Shown here piece by piece: positions 11,549 to 23,295 of a stretch of DNA of 64,000 bases. This DNA is from Bradysia coprophila (lineage: Eukaryota; Arthropoda; Insecta; Diptera; Sciaridae), in NCBI RefSeq assembly GCF_014529535.1, contig NC_050737.1, forward strand, positions 2,264,447 through 2,328,446. The letters run 5' to 3'. Within the stretch, counting starts at the first letter, position 1; every line of letters begins with the position of its first letter. Made by a program: the position numbers and the translations under genes. Below the pieces are notes generated by a model that saw only the letters and a list, made by a program, of their open reading frames with translations, searched no databases and was not told the origin of the DNA.

Positions 11549-12481
11549 GAAGTAAATTTTGTTTTTCTTTTATTGCTATCCTCAAAATTGTTTTACGATT
11601 TGGATTTTTTTTTTCTTTCATTTGTATTTCCAGATCTGCTCATCTGAAAATTTATTTACACTCTTCGATCTACACAAATTCTACGATTCTTCTACAGTGG
11701 GCGGTTTTTTAAGCGTATAATTAAGCTTGATTCTATATTTAATAACATTTTGTATACATGCGAAACTAAGACATATAATGGGTGCAAAACGCACAAGGTT
11801 TTCCTACATCCTTTTTTCTCGGTTTCTTCTGTATATTCAATTGAGAGACGCCTTATTTGATAAGTATGGAAACCAACGAAGCCCATAATGTGTCTTATTG
11901 TCTTATATATTTACTCAATGGTATTTCTTTCGTATTTTATATTTATGTACGAAATGCCTTCCAATTATAAACGAAATTATATATTCAATTTAATGAAACG
12001 ACATTATATTTAATGAACATTCAAGAAAATTTTAAGTGCTTCTATCGAATATAAAAACAAAAATTAATTAAAATTTGAGATATTTACATTAAAACTGGGC
12101 AGTTATTTTCTGAGAAAATTGTGAGAAAAACAAAAGAAAATGCAAAGGAAGAAATGGGACACCGGGAAGGTTTGGCAGCAGTTGTCGGGAGAAAGAAATA
12201 AAAGAACTTTGTGTTCTGCGTCAAGTCATCATCAGTGTGATGAGACATTTTGCAGCATTACCGTCGGTCGGGTAACTAGTACCACCAGCAAACTACCCTG
12301 TCTCCTCGATTAATTCTTTTATTCGCTGTCCCCTTACCGGATGTGAGAGAAAATAAAATGTGAAGTAATTCACAAATGCAGCCTAAATTTTGTGATATGA
12401 TCCGAACTCATAAGTCTATATTTAAGCTATTTATACCTGCAATTTGCTTAAATTATCGATTATCGCACAATCCCTCATGTA
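11549..12481. other. no gene recognised
   Basis: AT-rich DNA, possibly 3' UTR of the small ORF before it, then unique-looking sequence with a GC-richer patch at 12150-12300. I see no coding segment. Confidence 0.35.
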
Positions 12482-13385
12482 ATGAATTACTTCCGCCGCA
12501 TCCAATGTAATCTACTATTGTACAGTACCAGTACTATTCTACAATACCAGGGCATTGGAGTCACCCACTTCCAAACCTACGTCAAAGGTAATGATTTTGT
12601 CTGCAACAAAAATTCACTGTCTTCATCCGAGTGGACTGCCGCCATCAAGTTGAACAGTAACTTTGCGAATCTGAATGGAGTTACTGAAGTTGAAAGCGCT
12701 TCCAACCTCTGTCGCAAATGCAACAGATAAAACGAAACAATAGCTCACGTGACTGGAAGTTGTCCTTCAAACAACCAGCAAATTACATCCAGACATCACA
12801 AAGCGAAACATCAACTTTTCGAGCTGCTTCGGCCGAAAGGATACGACTGCTTCGAAGAAGTATACGTAATTGACACCGAAGGCCGATCTAGATTCAGTGA
12901 TATCATTGCCATAGACAGCAAATCGAGGAACGCATTCATAATCGATCCAACAGTACGATATAAGACCAGCGACACCGAACAAGATTCTAAGATCCAATCA
13001 GAAAAGAGACAAATCTACGAAAAATGCATACCATTTTACAAGGAAAAATATGGCGCAAGTTTCGGTAAGCTCAAATGGTCAGTTCGTGGGCTTTGGTTTG
13101 GGTCGCGCGGAACGGTGGGGAAAAGTGTGATAGATTTCTTCAGAGAATTTAACTTAGATATTTCAAAGCTTAATCAAATTACGGAAGACATTCTGGTCGA
13201 TACGATCCGGATTATTAAGAACCACATATATGGTACCTAGTCACTAATAATTTAACGTTCAATTTTGACTTAGCTTTTCGCTGTACATATTTTGTAATTT
13301 ATTATTGATGGATATGCTGTGTGGACGGGCAACCTTCTCTAAGAGGGCAGCACACTTTGTTTTATAAATAAAGATTTTTCTTCTT
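12482..13385 (+). mobile_element. 3' end of an R2-like LINE (restriction-like endonuclease domain)
   Basis: One frame from about 12482 to the TAG at 13238-13240 encodes the C terminus of an R2-type non-LTR retrotransposon. In order it shows a zinc knuckle CRKC...ETIAHVTGSC (with one in-frame TAA at 12728-12730 between the two halves), RHHKAKHQL, FEEVYVIDTEGRSRFSDI, and NAFIIDPTVRYKTS, matching the (P/S)D...D and downstream Lys/Tyr pattern of the restriction-like endonuclease. KEKYGASFGKLKWSVRGLWFGSRGT and a helix ending IRIIKNHIYGT follow, as in related elements. The reverse transcriptase is missing, so the copy is 5'-truncated. A short 3' UTR ends in AATAAAGATTTTTCTTCTT near 13370. With one stop in about 750 nt it looks fairly young. 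Not functional on its own. Confidence 0.85.
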
Positions 13386-14056
13386 TTACTTATCAGCCAC
13401 GGTTGTTTATACGGTGTGGTATTAATAGTTTTGATTGTATGTGTGGATTAGCTGCAAAAAAGCAGAAGCAGATTCATATACTGAAATTTCACTGCTTCTG
13501 ACTGTATCATTGAATATGACTTTTTTTTGCTCACAAAAACTTGCCTTTCGGCGGTGCATTTCATAATCCCAGTTACTTGTATATCAAAAAATCTAAACTC
13601 TTTCCCGTCCAAAAATTCTTGGACAGTGCCGAAATTCTATAGATTTTACTATTTAATTACCATAAACGGACTGTGGACGTGGAAACTAAAATTTCTCAAA
13701 ATTAAACTATTGAAAATAGTGGAAGCTAATGGGAGTACATTTTGATTACTAGCATTGGAAGCGAACATATGTTTAATCATTTTCTTTTACCGTTATTTTA
13801 AGTACAAACTTACCATACAGTCTTTCTCGCGAAAGCTTCTTCTTGTCCGAACTTGCTGGTACTTTTATCCTAAATAAATTTTCACTGATTTCCGATTGAT
13901 CATAGTCCGAAAAGTATTTTAGTGTGCCAAGAGGCAGGGGCCTCGAATCAATAAAAACTGAACATGTTGACCATCAGGATAAAACGAACTTGTTAAGACG
14001 GCCAGTAATTTTCTTTTTTAATTAAAAATATGAAAAGTTAAACACACAATTTTTCC
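13386..14056. other. no gene recognised
   Basis: About 670 nt of AT-rich DNA between the LINE tail and the 3' end of TBC1D7. The part nearest 14056 is probably TBC1D7 3' UTR. A 72-codon ORF at 13527 matches nothing. Confidence 0.4.
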
Positions 14057-15243
14057 TCAATCATTTTGCGATCTGTGTGATCGATTTTGTTGCCACAATT
14101 CAATGGATTTGGTAACGATGAGATCGCCTTTTTCTTGATTTTCTTTTATCTGGGAAAGTCATCGAAATCATGGCTTCAATAAAACAACAAAACAAATGGA
14201 AATTTGAGTCATTACCGTATCGATATGGTCCAGTACTTCTTTGACAGTTTTGAATCGAAACACTTTCACTCGCTGCGTATTGAGTAAGACGATAAATACA
14301 AAAACGATGATTTTCTTCGATTTTCCGCAAATTTTGTCCCAAATGCGAATCAAAGACAATTTCGGCAGTACACCAGCAAAGCATGATGAATACCATTTTT
14401 CCATTGGCAGTGCACGTAAAATGTCTAGACTGTTCAAATGCCTAAACGAACAAAGGAAAAGTATTTTCGTTTAACAAAATTGCATCCATTTCGAGGTTAA
14501 TTGACGGTTACAACATACTTGAACACTGCATTATCCTCCTTTTCCAACAGCAAATAAGTTAAATCTTTCATTTTAGCAAAATCACGACTAATCTCCAGTG
14601 TAATATCGTAAAAGCCTTTGGCAATGCAGTACAGATCGACGTCGTTCTCCGATATTGAACTTCCATTTAAAACCTCGGTTATGTCGACAAACGTATGGTC
14701 TATCTGAAAAATACAATGCCACCTCATTATGTCCATACAACGGACATATATATTTTGTTAAACTAACATTGATATTAACACCGGCCTTCAGCTTCCGATT
14801 CTCCAAGAGCCACATTGCGTAAAAAATTCTCGATTTGGATGTTTTGTCATCGATCAAGCGTAGAACTTTTAAAGCTCGAAGGAGATCGTCGTAGACCATT
14901 GACCATTGTGCCATAACATAATCGTGTGAATCACAAAATACAGGAGCTAAACCTAGAAAATACGCAAAAATGGTTTTAGAATACCACTTCAACACATGGA
15001 TGTAAGAGTTTAACGAATGAATTGTGGCGGTGCGGAATGGTTATAGAATTTACCTAACAATAAATTCCATAGCAGCGCTCTGTGAACAGATGGTACGGTA
15101 AACCTTAGGCAAAACTGTTTTAATTTCGTTCGGTTCAATGGCTTTTCTTTTAGGAGAATTTCCAGGGAACGTTTTTCTTCGACACTCCGGCAACCGACTT
15201 TTTCATAGTAGGTTGAACGAAAGTTGCGCTCATCTGTTGACAT
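14057..15243 (-). CDS. TBC1D7: TBC1D7, third subunit of the TSC1-TSC2 complex
   Basis: Five exons join in phase: 15243-15054, 14952-14768, 14703-14519, 14441-14216 and 14149-14057, giving 292 aa against 293 in human. TBC1D7 binds TSC1 and stabilises the TSC complex, which restrains Rheb and so mTORC1 at the lysosome. The N terminus [12 protein letters not shown]...[11 protein letters not shown] copies human RNFRSVYYEKVG closely. Also seen: [73 protein letters not shown] and, from the last short exon, [12 protein letters not shown] (human DAIVSKAIDLW). All introns are 60-130 nt or less. The central part ([12 protein letters not shown]) is more diverged. Gene looks complete; the RabGAP arginine-finger motif is not evident, as in human TBC1D7. 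Confidence 0.95.
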
Positions 15244-17663
15244 ATTTGCATACTGAGATATCGCCTCTGATTATATCAAAAGTTCATCCCGTTGGAAAAA
15301 CTAAAATTAATGCAGCTAATTCAGCTACGGAAGCTACTTTTGTTTCTTGATCGGCTGTCGTTTTACCATTTCACGCAATGTAAATTGGATAACTTCGTTG
15401 ACAAGTATAAACAACAAAACCATATGATATTGAGTAATGTCATGTCACATTCGCTCCCGGCCCCTCCAGCCTCTCGTCGCATTCAGGAGGATGTTCAATT
15501 AACATGAAAAGCGGATTTAAATTTGAAAATGGTGTTAAGACAGCAAAGCCAGGCAAAGACACTTTGTAAAGGGGAACATCAGTTTTTGAGACATTACTTA
15601 TTTTTAGTATGTGTCTGTTCCAAGGTTATTTGAGCTTTCAAATCATCATCATCAGCCATAACCAAAACTATCGTTGACAAATTTTTCACAAAAGCGTTGA
15701 GGTTATGGCTCTGTGGATGCTCGCGTTCGCTTTCAGCTTGTCAAAAATCGTTTTTACCGTACGATGTAACAAACCTCTATGCACGGTGTGATTTGTAATG
15801 CAACCTTTTATGGATAAAAATTATCGAGAATCGAGTACATATATCAAATGCTTCTTTCGTTTTTGAAACAGTTACTTTTGGCCACTTCAACCATACTAGG
15901 TTTTCTTATGATTTGTGGATAGTTATAGATCCTCGAGAGTTACATTTTTCACATCTTCCAAGAGCTTCTAAGAGCCAAAAGCAATTAGTTATCTATAGAA
16001 TCCTCAACATTTCCAAATACTAAAAGACATATACTGGCGGAAAAAAAGGAAGTAAAAATCTAGATTTTCATTTGTTAAACGAAATTTCTATGTAAACCAT
16101 AACTAAACAGCTCCAAAATAAAAAAAAAACGTTTGATTTTCCTGTATAATTACCAAATATTATCCCATATATACCTTGTCAAAAAATCAGTGATTTACCG
16201 GATTTACCCCTCTATAATTACCTGATGTTCGATTAGAATAAAAAGGGAAATATTTCCATTAAGAAATTGTGGCCTACCCTCCAAAACCATCCGATCTTGC
16301 AGATATGGTTTAAGGATGATTAAGGGGCTAGTGCAACAGTCCTAAAGAATCATCTGTATCTTTGTTGAACCCTAATTTATCAGGAAATTAATTATTTGTA
16401 GGTATACTTGTGAGTTTCTTGATATGCCACATTATCGGACATATCTGATAAATTATAATTTGCAGGTGATCGAAGCGTGGGTAATGGGTGAGTGTGCACT
16501 AGAAATGTTGATTATGTCGCACGAATGGTAAACAATAATTAGTTCAAATCTATTAATTGCATCTCTACATTGAGTTTTTCTTAGCTAATACAAGTATTCT
16601 TTAGAAGTAATACAAACCACCTGGTCGACAACATTCTATAGAGTTTCGCCTCACATTACAGTACATACGTTACAGTTTCCTCAAATTATGATAAAGTATC
16701 GTCAGTGGAAAATTATTGCAAGTAAATTTTTAAGATTAATAGTAGGTTACAGTGCATGCTGCGAAAATGATTCATTACATGAGGAAACACGTTGGTGGAC
16801 ATTCAATTTCAGACACATAACCATTGCAAAATATATGGTCGTCAACACTGAAGAAACAGCAATCGTTTCCACGAATACATTTTCCCTCGCATTTTCCTTT
16901 TTATTTTATTCAACTTTCGTACGGGGAAGTAATATATCCCAAATCTCCCACTATGTGTAATGGATCATTTTCGCGGGGGAAAATTGATATATAATGATCA
17001 ATTTTGACATGGCTCAGGCAATAAAATATTTTAGTCAGTTCGTGAATCGACAAGAATCGAGTGTTGTGGTCATTTTATGAGTCGATGTAATCCGAAAAAT
17101 CGTCCAAGTTATCATCACTATCAAAATGTACAGCTTTCAATAAACTTTTTTCGGACGCAAATTGATACAAAAGTCTTATCTTAACAATGATGCAGCTACC
17201 TTATCTTCTGATAGACCAGTGAAATCTTCAAAAATCTAAACAACTACGTAGATCCATGTAATCACTTCACAATTGAAATGTTTAACATTCTTTGTGTTAA
17301 TGAAATGTATTGTGTATACAATAACATTACCCTCACCTGACTTATGCATACATTGACTAGACTGGTACTATTTTTACGGTCATTTAAACGACACTCGGAA
17401 AACAGTACAATCTTAAGAGGCTCTTGTGTGGGAATTTTCAGATTTAAAAAAAAATATGGTTGAGATTAAGGGATCTGACAAAATGTTAATAGGAAAATAA
17501 TTAACCTTTACCTCAGATAATATGCCGGCTGGATAAACACTTCTATCGAACGTAAATATCATACCCACTGCTCTATCAGTATTCTGAAAGAACTCTCGTT
17601 TGACACATTTTGTAGTAGTAATCGAAGTATTTTCAACTTATTAATATAAAATCTTTTACTTCA

Positions 17664-17722
17664 TTTGGGGATCATCCATAAATGACGTCCACTTTTTTCA
17701 GTCATTTATGGATGACCCCAAA
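17664..17722. repeat. short near-perfect hairpin
   Basis: GGGGATCATCCATAAATGAC (17667-17686) is mirrored by GTCATTTATGGATGACCCC (17701-17719) around a 14-nt centre. The size and GGGG/CCCC ends suggest the joined ends or a solo relic of a small DNA element. Confidence 0.7.
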
Positions 17723-18402
17723 AAACAAACCATACACTTAAATATCGTTCACAAAACTATATCCTTTTAGATCTCGATGCGTAATTCACGGTTCGTAGAT
17801 TTCTTTTTTTTATTGACTCCGACGTCTTTTATTTACATCATTTTCAAAGAAAATGGTTGGATCTGAAACGATTGCAGTTCTCGCACCCGACTAGTAGTTT
17901 CGTTCATTGGATTTCGACGTAGCGTAGCGTAGCTTTTTTTCCATAGAGTAAAAATATTATAATCGTGAAGTTGGCTACCAGTAAATAAGTCCATTAGCAA
18001 CATTGCCAACTTCTTTACGGAATGTGCTGCAATGCGAATTACGTACTTTGAAAATAATGTGGCGCCTCTACAGGCCACCAAACTTGGCGATGTATTTTGT
18101 CTGAAATGTTGAACTTTCCCTTTTTAAGAATAGGTACAAACGAAATGAAGAAACAGAGGAGCACTTCAGCAGAACGTTATAACATTACATATTTACTGAT
18201 AACGGAATTCACTGTTGGTCACTGCAAACATTATTTTTATGCGTCCCATTATACACACGTTTGAAAAAATAAAATCGCGGTCACAATTCCGAATTTCCCG
18301 TTATTTATATAATAATCTGAAAAATTTGCGAATTTCAATCTGTTTATGATTTACTATTATCAACTAGCTCCAGATAACTTTATCGTCCACTTCATAAAAT
18401 GG

Positions 18403-18439
18403 TATTTAAGAAACGGTAGCGCATCTCCTACACTCAGTT
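18403..18439 (+). promoter_or_regulatory. core promoter of the AA15 gene: TATA box and initiator
   Basis: TATTTAA at 18403-18409 is followed by an insect initiator TCAGTT at 18434-18439; the spacing from the first T to the A of the initiator is 33 nt. This predicts a 5' UTR of about 20 nt before ATG 18456. Confidence 0.7.
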
Positions 18440-18455
18440 CAGTAGAATATACGAA

Positions 18456-19174
18456 ATGAACAAAGCTATTCTTTTACTTCTTGTGATCGTCGGGCTTTCG
18501 AGCGTCGAGCCTCATGGCTACGTTAGGCAACCACTTGCCAGAACTTCGATTTTCCGAAACCCATCTTTCGGAGCTCAAATGCCATTCTGGTGGAACGATA
18601 CCGGTGTAATGTGCGGAGATGTTGTTCAAGATGCGCAATTCTCTCGGTGCGGACGTTGCGGTGATGCTTTTGGAGAAACCCATGCCAACCAAGGTGGTAC
18701 TTACGACAAGGGAATTATCACTGGAACATACTCCGCTGGCCAGGTTAGTAAAAAAATATTTTTTAAAAAATGTTTTTTTTTGTCCCTGTGTTCGGTTGAT
18801 TTGTTTAACTCATTTCGTTCGTCTTTTCACATAACTAGATCATCGACGTTGAAGTCGATATTACTGCCAACCATCGTGGTTTCATGCAATTCGAACTTTG
18901 CCCACAAGTGACTGAGACCAATGCTTGCTTCACACACCGTTTGAACTTTGTTAGTGGAGACCGACCAATCCGAAGTGGCAACATGATGTGCACAGGAAAC
19001 GATCATCAAAATGGAGTCATCAGAGCCCGTGTGCAACTCCCAGCTGGTGTTAGATGCACCAGATGTACTCTTCGTTGGACCTACAGAACTTCATACCCAC
19101 CAAATCCAGATGCGTGCTTCAACGGTGGCCCAGCTCAAACCTTCAGAAACTGCGTTGATATCAGAATCAACTAG
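18456..19174 (+). CDS. secreted AA15 lytic polysaccharide monooxygenase
   Basis: Two exons, 18456-18743 and 18839-19174, give 207 aa. AA15 enzymes are copper monooxygenases that cut crystalline chitin or cellulose oxidatively outside the cell. A hydrophobic signal peptide (residues 1-19) ends just before His20-Gly-Tyr, which would become the N-terminal copper ligand. The second ligand of the histidine brace is His108 in ITANHRGFMQF. Also seen: family blocks RCGRCGD (CGxCGD), YDKGIITGTYSAGQ, CTRCTLRWTY and the C-terminal FRNCVDIRIN. Many cysteines suggest disulphides. It is one catalytic domain without a carbohydrate-binding module. In insects such proteins act on cuticle or peritrophic chitin, or on diet; which applies here is not shown. 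Exon 1 runs into its intron in frame, so the donor at 18744 (GTTAGT) defines the join. Confidence 0.93.
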
Positions 19175-19197
19175 ATTCATGCCTGATAAATACGGAA

Positions 19198-19203
19198 AAT
19201 AAA
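19198..19203 (+). terminator. poly(A) signal of the AA15 gene
   Basis: AATAAA 24 nt after the TAG stop, so the 3' UTR is very short. Confidence 0.75.
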
Positions 19204-20290
19204 ATCTTATTCGCATTCACATTCACAGTTTTTATGGCTTTATAACCATCAACTTGAAGTCATACACCGAAGGGGAACGTGTAGCCTATGTTTTGGTTGT
19301 GGTTTGCATCTCAAATGACCTTGGAACATCTTACTTAATTAACACATTGTCTCCCGGTTGCATGTTCGGACTTGCTGTTGTCCATTTAAAAAGTGCCTGT
19401 TTATTCTAAATATCTTATTTCTATTTTATTTTTCGTACTTCTCTTCGTCTGTCATTCACTTTACATCCAATTCAACTAGTGTGATACATTCTAGCAGATG
19501 TTTTGGAAATCGCTTAACATTTTAACTCAATTATTTAAAGTGGTCACAATCGTTATGCGCATCAATGACCAAATGAGTCAGAACAAAGAATATTTATTGA
19601 AATTAAGCTTTTCTGGAAAATTCTGATATTGAGCAAAGTTTGAGCGATAGAGTCAACCACAAACGTTGGGGAATTTTCAATTGAAATTAATTCACTTTGA
19701 CGGGGTTTCTTTCATATTACATCGGTTTTGGAAACAGTAAAGTGACCTGTTACGGACGGATACCATCTGTTTTCGATAACGGCTTCAGGAATTAACGACA
19801 AGGTCCGAGTAATGATGTCTTATCTAGCAAAAAGCTTGTTTAAAGAAATGAAGTAAAAGATTTGAAACCAATTGAAAATGAAGTAATAGATTCGATAGTA
19901 AAACTGCTGTTTCATTAAAAACCCGGCTATGTAATCACTCCTTGATAAAAAATTAGACGTACGGTTTTACCGAAATGAAATTTCGCGTTTTCATGTCTTC
20001 ATTGACCTAGGCGATTCTCAAAATCTACATAAAAAATGGACTACGAACGAGTATAGTTGGAACAAAATAGCTCACAAAATCCGTTCTTTTAAGTTCAAAT
20101 TGAACAAGCTTCTTTTCTCGAAACTTGCCAACGGCACTTCACAGACCGACTCTTTGAAAGTCCTTTGAAACGGCGGTCAAAGTGACATTTGTAAGAAATA
20201 AAAAAACAATCAAAACAAAGTCGAATCAACAAATTATGAACTAACACCAGTGACTTAGAGACTGAAGAACTATTTTTGTTCGCATAAAAT
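19204..20290. other. no gene recognised
   Basis: About 1.1 kb separating the AA15 gene and wolframin. Near 19846 the string GAAGTAAAAGATT also occurs in the dispersed repeats of the 36-55 kb region. Confidence 0.35.
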
Positions 20291-23200
20291 ATGGCACATT
20301 GGATTAACTCAGAACCTCAAGAGAAACCTCAACGGAGAAAATGGAATCTGCAGGGTAATTGTTAAATTTGCTTTTTACAAAATTCATTTCTTTCACCAAA
20401 TCCAATAAAAAATACTTTGAAAACAGATCGATCTTCCTTGAAGAATTTAAAGTTTCATATTGCCGAAGATGGTTGTTCGGAAGGTTAGTGAATGCTTTTT
20501 AACAATAAAATCAATTTCTGTCTGCCAAAAAATATTTGGTCGCTTAGACAGACGTCCTTACGTTTTAAACAAAAAATCCATTTTTTCTGCATGCACCAGT
20601 ACAATATGATTTGGCTCGTCAACTTTTGGAAGAGAATTCTGGTTTGTTATTTGATTATATAGCCGCAATGCAATACTCACCACACTTCTCCCATGTTTAC
20701 AGAGGCTGGCGAACAAGCAAATCACTCCTTGGGTGTGCACTGGCTAATGCGGGCTGCGGACCAAGGACACAAGAGCGCCCTAGAAATGTTGTCCGAATGC
20801 TTTCGAACCAGACGAGGAATCGACGATCGAAATGAGTGTGAGGTAAATTCGACATCGAATGAACGTAATGTTGGAAAAGCGGTGCTCAAATTTCAATTGG
20901 ATTTAGGTGCAATCCTTTTTGGACATGAGTGCGGGAGAAAGAGCTGCCAGGAAAGCGGCTCGCGAACTCTTTGCATGCCTCTCCAACGGTGAAGAGTACA
21001 TCACAGCAGCCCAATTAGAGCGGAAAATGCGTGAAATTTACAAGATTCAAAAGAATCGTCGGAAGCGCACCGAATCCGATGACCACGAGCTGTCGTCTTC
21101 GTCGAATGGTCATATCTCGCCGTCACCGTTCCATTATCGTCGCAACGACATTTATGGATCATCGCACACTATAACTGAAGCGCATTTGGTCTCGGCCGCT
21201 AGTCATTATTCGAACGGAAATATGCCGTCAGTTAGTCAAGCGCTTACGCTCTCTGTTCCTCATCCACAAGCACTGGATCACATTCCATGTTTTCATAGAC
21301 TTATCTTCCATCCTATCCTATTTTTCGTTTTGTGCTATCACCGTTTCATCAAATCGATGGCTGCGTTTCCCGAATCCACCATGTCCAATTTGAACTTTCT
21401 GGTTCTTTTACTTGTTTATGCATTTTGTGCGAGTGACAGTGTGACGCTACTGGTTCCAATGGGCCTGTATTATCTGAGTTTTGTCGTGATGATAATTGCG
21501 AGCTTCAAGATGCTGAAGACCAAGCACGATTTTATCGATTTCCGAATGTGGTCCGGTTTGTTTCTCAGCTACAGCGACAATAATTTCAATGTTAACGCAT
21601 CGGAAAATCAATTTCTACGAAACAACATGAAGCCGTACCTCTACTTTTTTGTGGCATTCTTCGGCAACGTTATGCTCAATCCCATCATCGCGGATCAATG
21701 GCTTCCACATTCTGAGATCACTGTGGTGTCGTTCACTCTGGTTTTCATTACAATGTTCGCGTTCATGTACAGTTCATCGGGTCCTTGTCCGGATTGGCTA
21801 ATTCTCGTTTCGTTCGGCATCAACATGTTGGCAAAGTACCCTTACGAAATGGACACGGTAGTGACGACTGGTTGGCGTTTCTTAGATTTAAAAGTTCCCA
21901 ACTTTCCGTCGTTCGTTGTGGGAAATGGAATCGAATTCTGTTTGAATTGTCGAGCTCTGCTGTACCTGTTAATACCTGGTGTCCTGTTATTGTTGGCTCG
22001 TCGTAAGAATTGGCATGGAACGTATCGATATCTGATACCGCATTGTGTAACGCTCAGCTGGCTGCAAATTTGTCTCATCAGTTCACAATGTGCCACGATG
22101 TTCGGTTTGGTTCGAGCTGCTCTGGGTTTGGCTGGACTACTTTTATTCCTGCCTCTCTTCGGAATCGTAAGTTTTTTTCCCCTTATAAATTTTGCTTGAT
22201 CAACAAAGTACGTGGTACGTATTGCAGGTTACGCTAATGATACCAGTGTTCGCAGCTGTTGAATGGTTATCATTAACGGATCCCACCGTACGCATTGTGG
22301 CTTCAATTTGTACAGCCGCATTTGCCGTAATCGGTTCGTGCTTAATGGCAGCGAATCGAAGAACTGAGAAATATGTAACCGTGTTGCAGGTGAGTTGTCC
22401 ATGCGAGGTCGGAAGACCAATGGACTAACGAAGAGTTATTTATGATTCACAGATAATGGTGTGCGTTGTTGCAACTGCTTTCCTCACTCTACCGTATATG
22501 ACATCGAATTTCGAAAGTTCCCACTCACAGCCGTCAATTTATGACACGCTGATCGGCCATAAGTCCACCATAAATCATCATCATCATACGCAAGAGACTA
22601 CACCGAAACTAAGCTGGGATCTGTACTATAAATACTGCAACTTACCGGCCTGGGAGCATGTCAATAAAATCGACACCCAAGTGAGATGTTCCCATTTAGA
22701 TGGCAGTATCATTAAGTGGAAAGGAACGGTGCTCAATGTGGAAATCAGCCGGGTGACAAATGTTCGAGCCAATTTGATAAAGAATTATTTGCCAACATTT
22801 TGGGCCGACCTCATAACGTGTTGGTATGGGGAACGGAATAAGATTCGTTGCAACGAATCGGAAGAGTGCAACGGCATGCAACACTTCTTTGAAGATCAGA
22901 AAAAATGCAATTTGAACAATTGGAACGTTTACGACTATGATATTGTTGTGCGAATGACATCGGGTATGTTCGATAAGCCGGCTGATGTGCTGCTGAAAGC
23001 TTCGCACAGTTTCGGCAATTTCACCGGTAAAGTGAAAGCTTTTGATAAGATTTGGTTCAAAGGCATTTTGGTAAATAATCATAACACGGAAAAAGAGTCG
23101 GAGTTCATGACGCTGGGCAAAGAGCGGCCGTTGATCAGTTTAACGGCAATCGGTTGCATCAAGTGCGAAGCGACCGACATTGAAACATTTCAAATTGTCG

Positions 23201-23295
23201 ATAGTCCGACCGTTAATGGTCGCGTTCAAGACCTGTATCGAGGTATTAAGTATTTGTTGAATGTTCTGTTCAATCCACTAGTTACATTCAAATAG
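20291..23295 (+). CDS. wfs1: wolframin (WFS1), ER multi-pass membrane protein
   Basis: Seven exons join in phase: 20291-20354, 20427-20483, 20600-20641, 20703-20842, 20907-22166, 22228-22389 and 22453-23295, giving 855 aa (human 890). Wolframin sits in the ER membrane and influences Ca2+ balance and the unfolded-protein response. Seen: Sel1-like helices in residues 40-100 (GVHWLMRAADQGHKSALEML), a degenerate EF-hand-like part (FACLSNGEEYITAAQLERKM, about 120-145), a Ser-rich linker, about nine hydrophobic spans between 230 and 600, and a Cys-bearing lumenal C-terminal part from about 620. A His-rich stretch (NHHHHTQE) lies at the start of that part. The exon-5 start codon in other readings (GTG at 20907) is internal; the true start is 20291. 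Reading frame is open throughout and the gene looks intact. Confidence 0.96.

Larger units (their letters stand above)
15244..18455. other. no gene recognised apart from promoter elements at the right end
   Basis: 3.2 kb between TBC1D7 and the AA15 gene. ORFs at 16688-16960 (plus, 90 codons) and 17833-18081 (minus, 82 codons) match nothing I know. A perfect small hairpin sits at 17664-17722, and the LPMO promoter at 18403-18439. Confidence 0.4.

Noticed and set aside
16688-16960. 90-codon plus-strand ORF
   Set aside because: Composition is that of translated spacer; no domain or neighbour support.
17833-18081. 82-codon minus-strand ORF as a gene
   Set aside because: No motif, no splice-supported partner exon and no known similarity.
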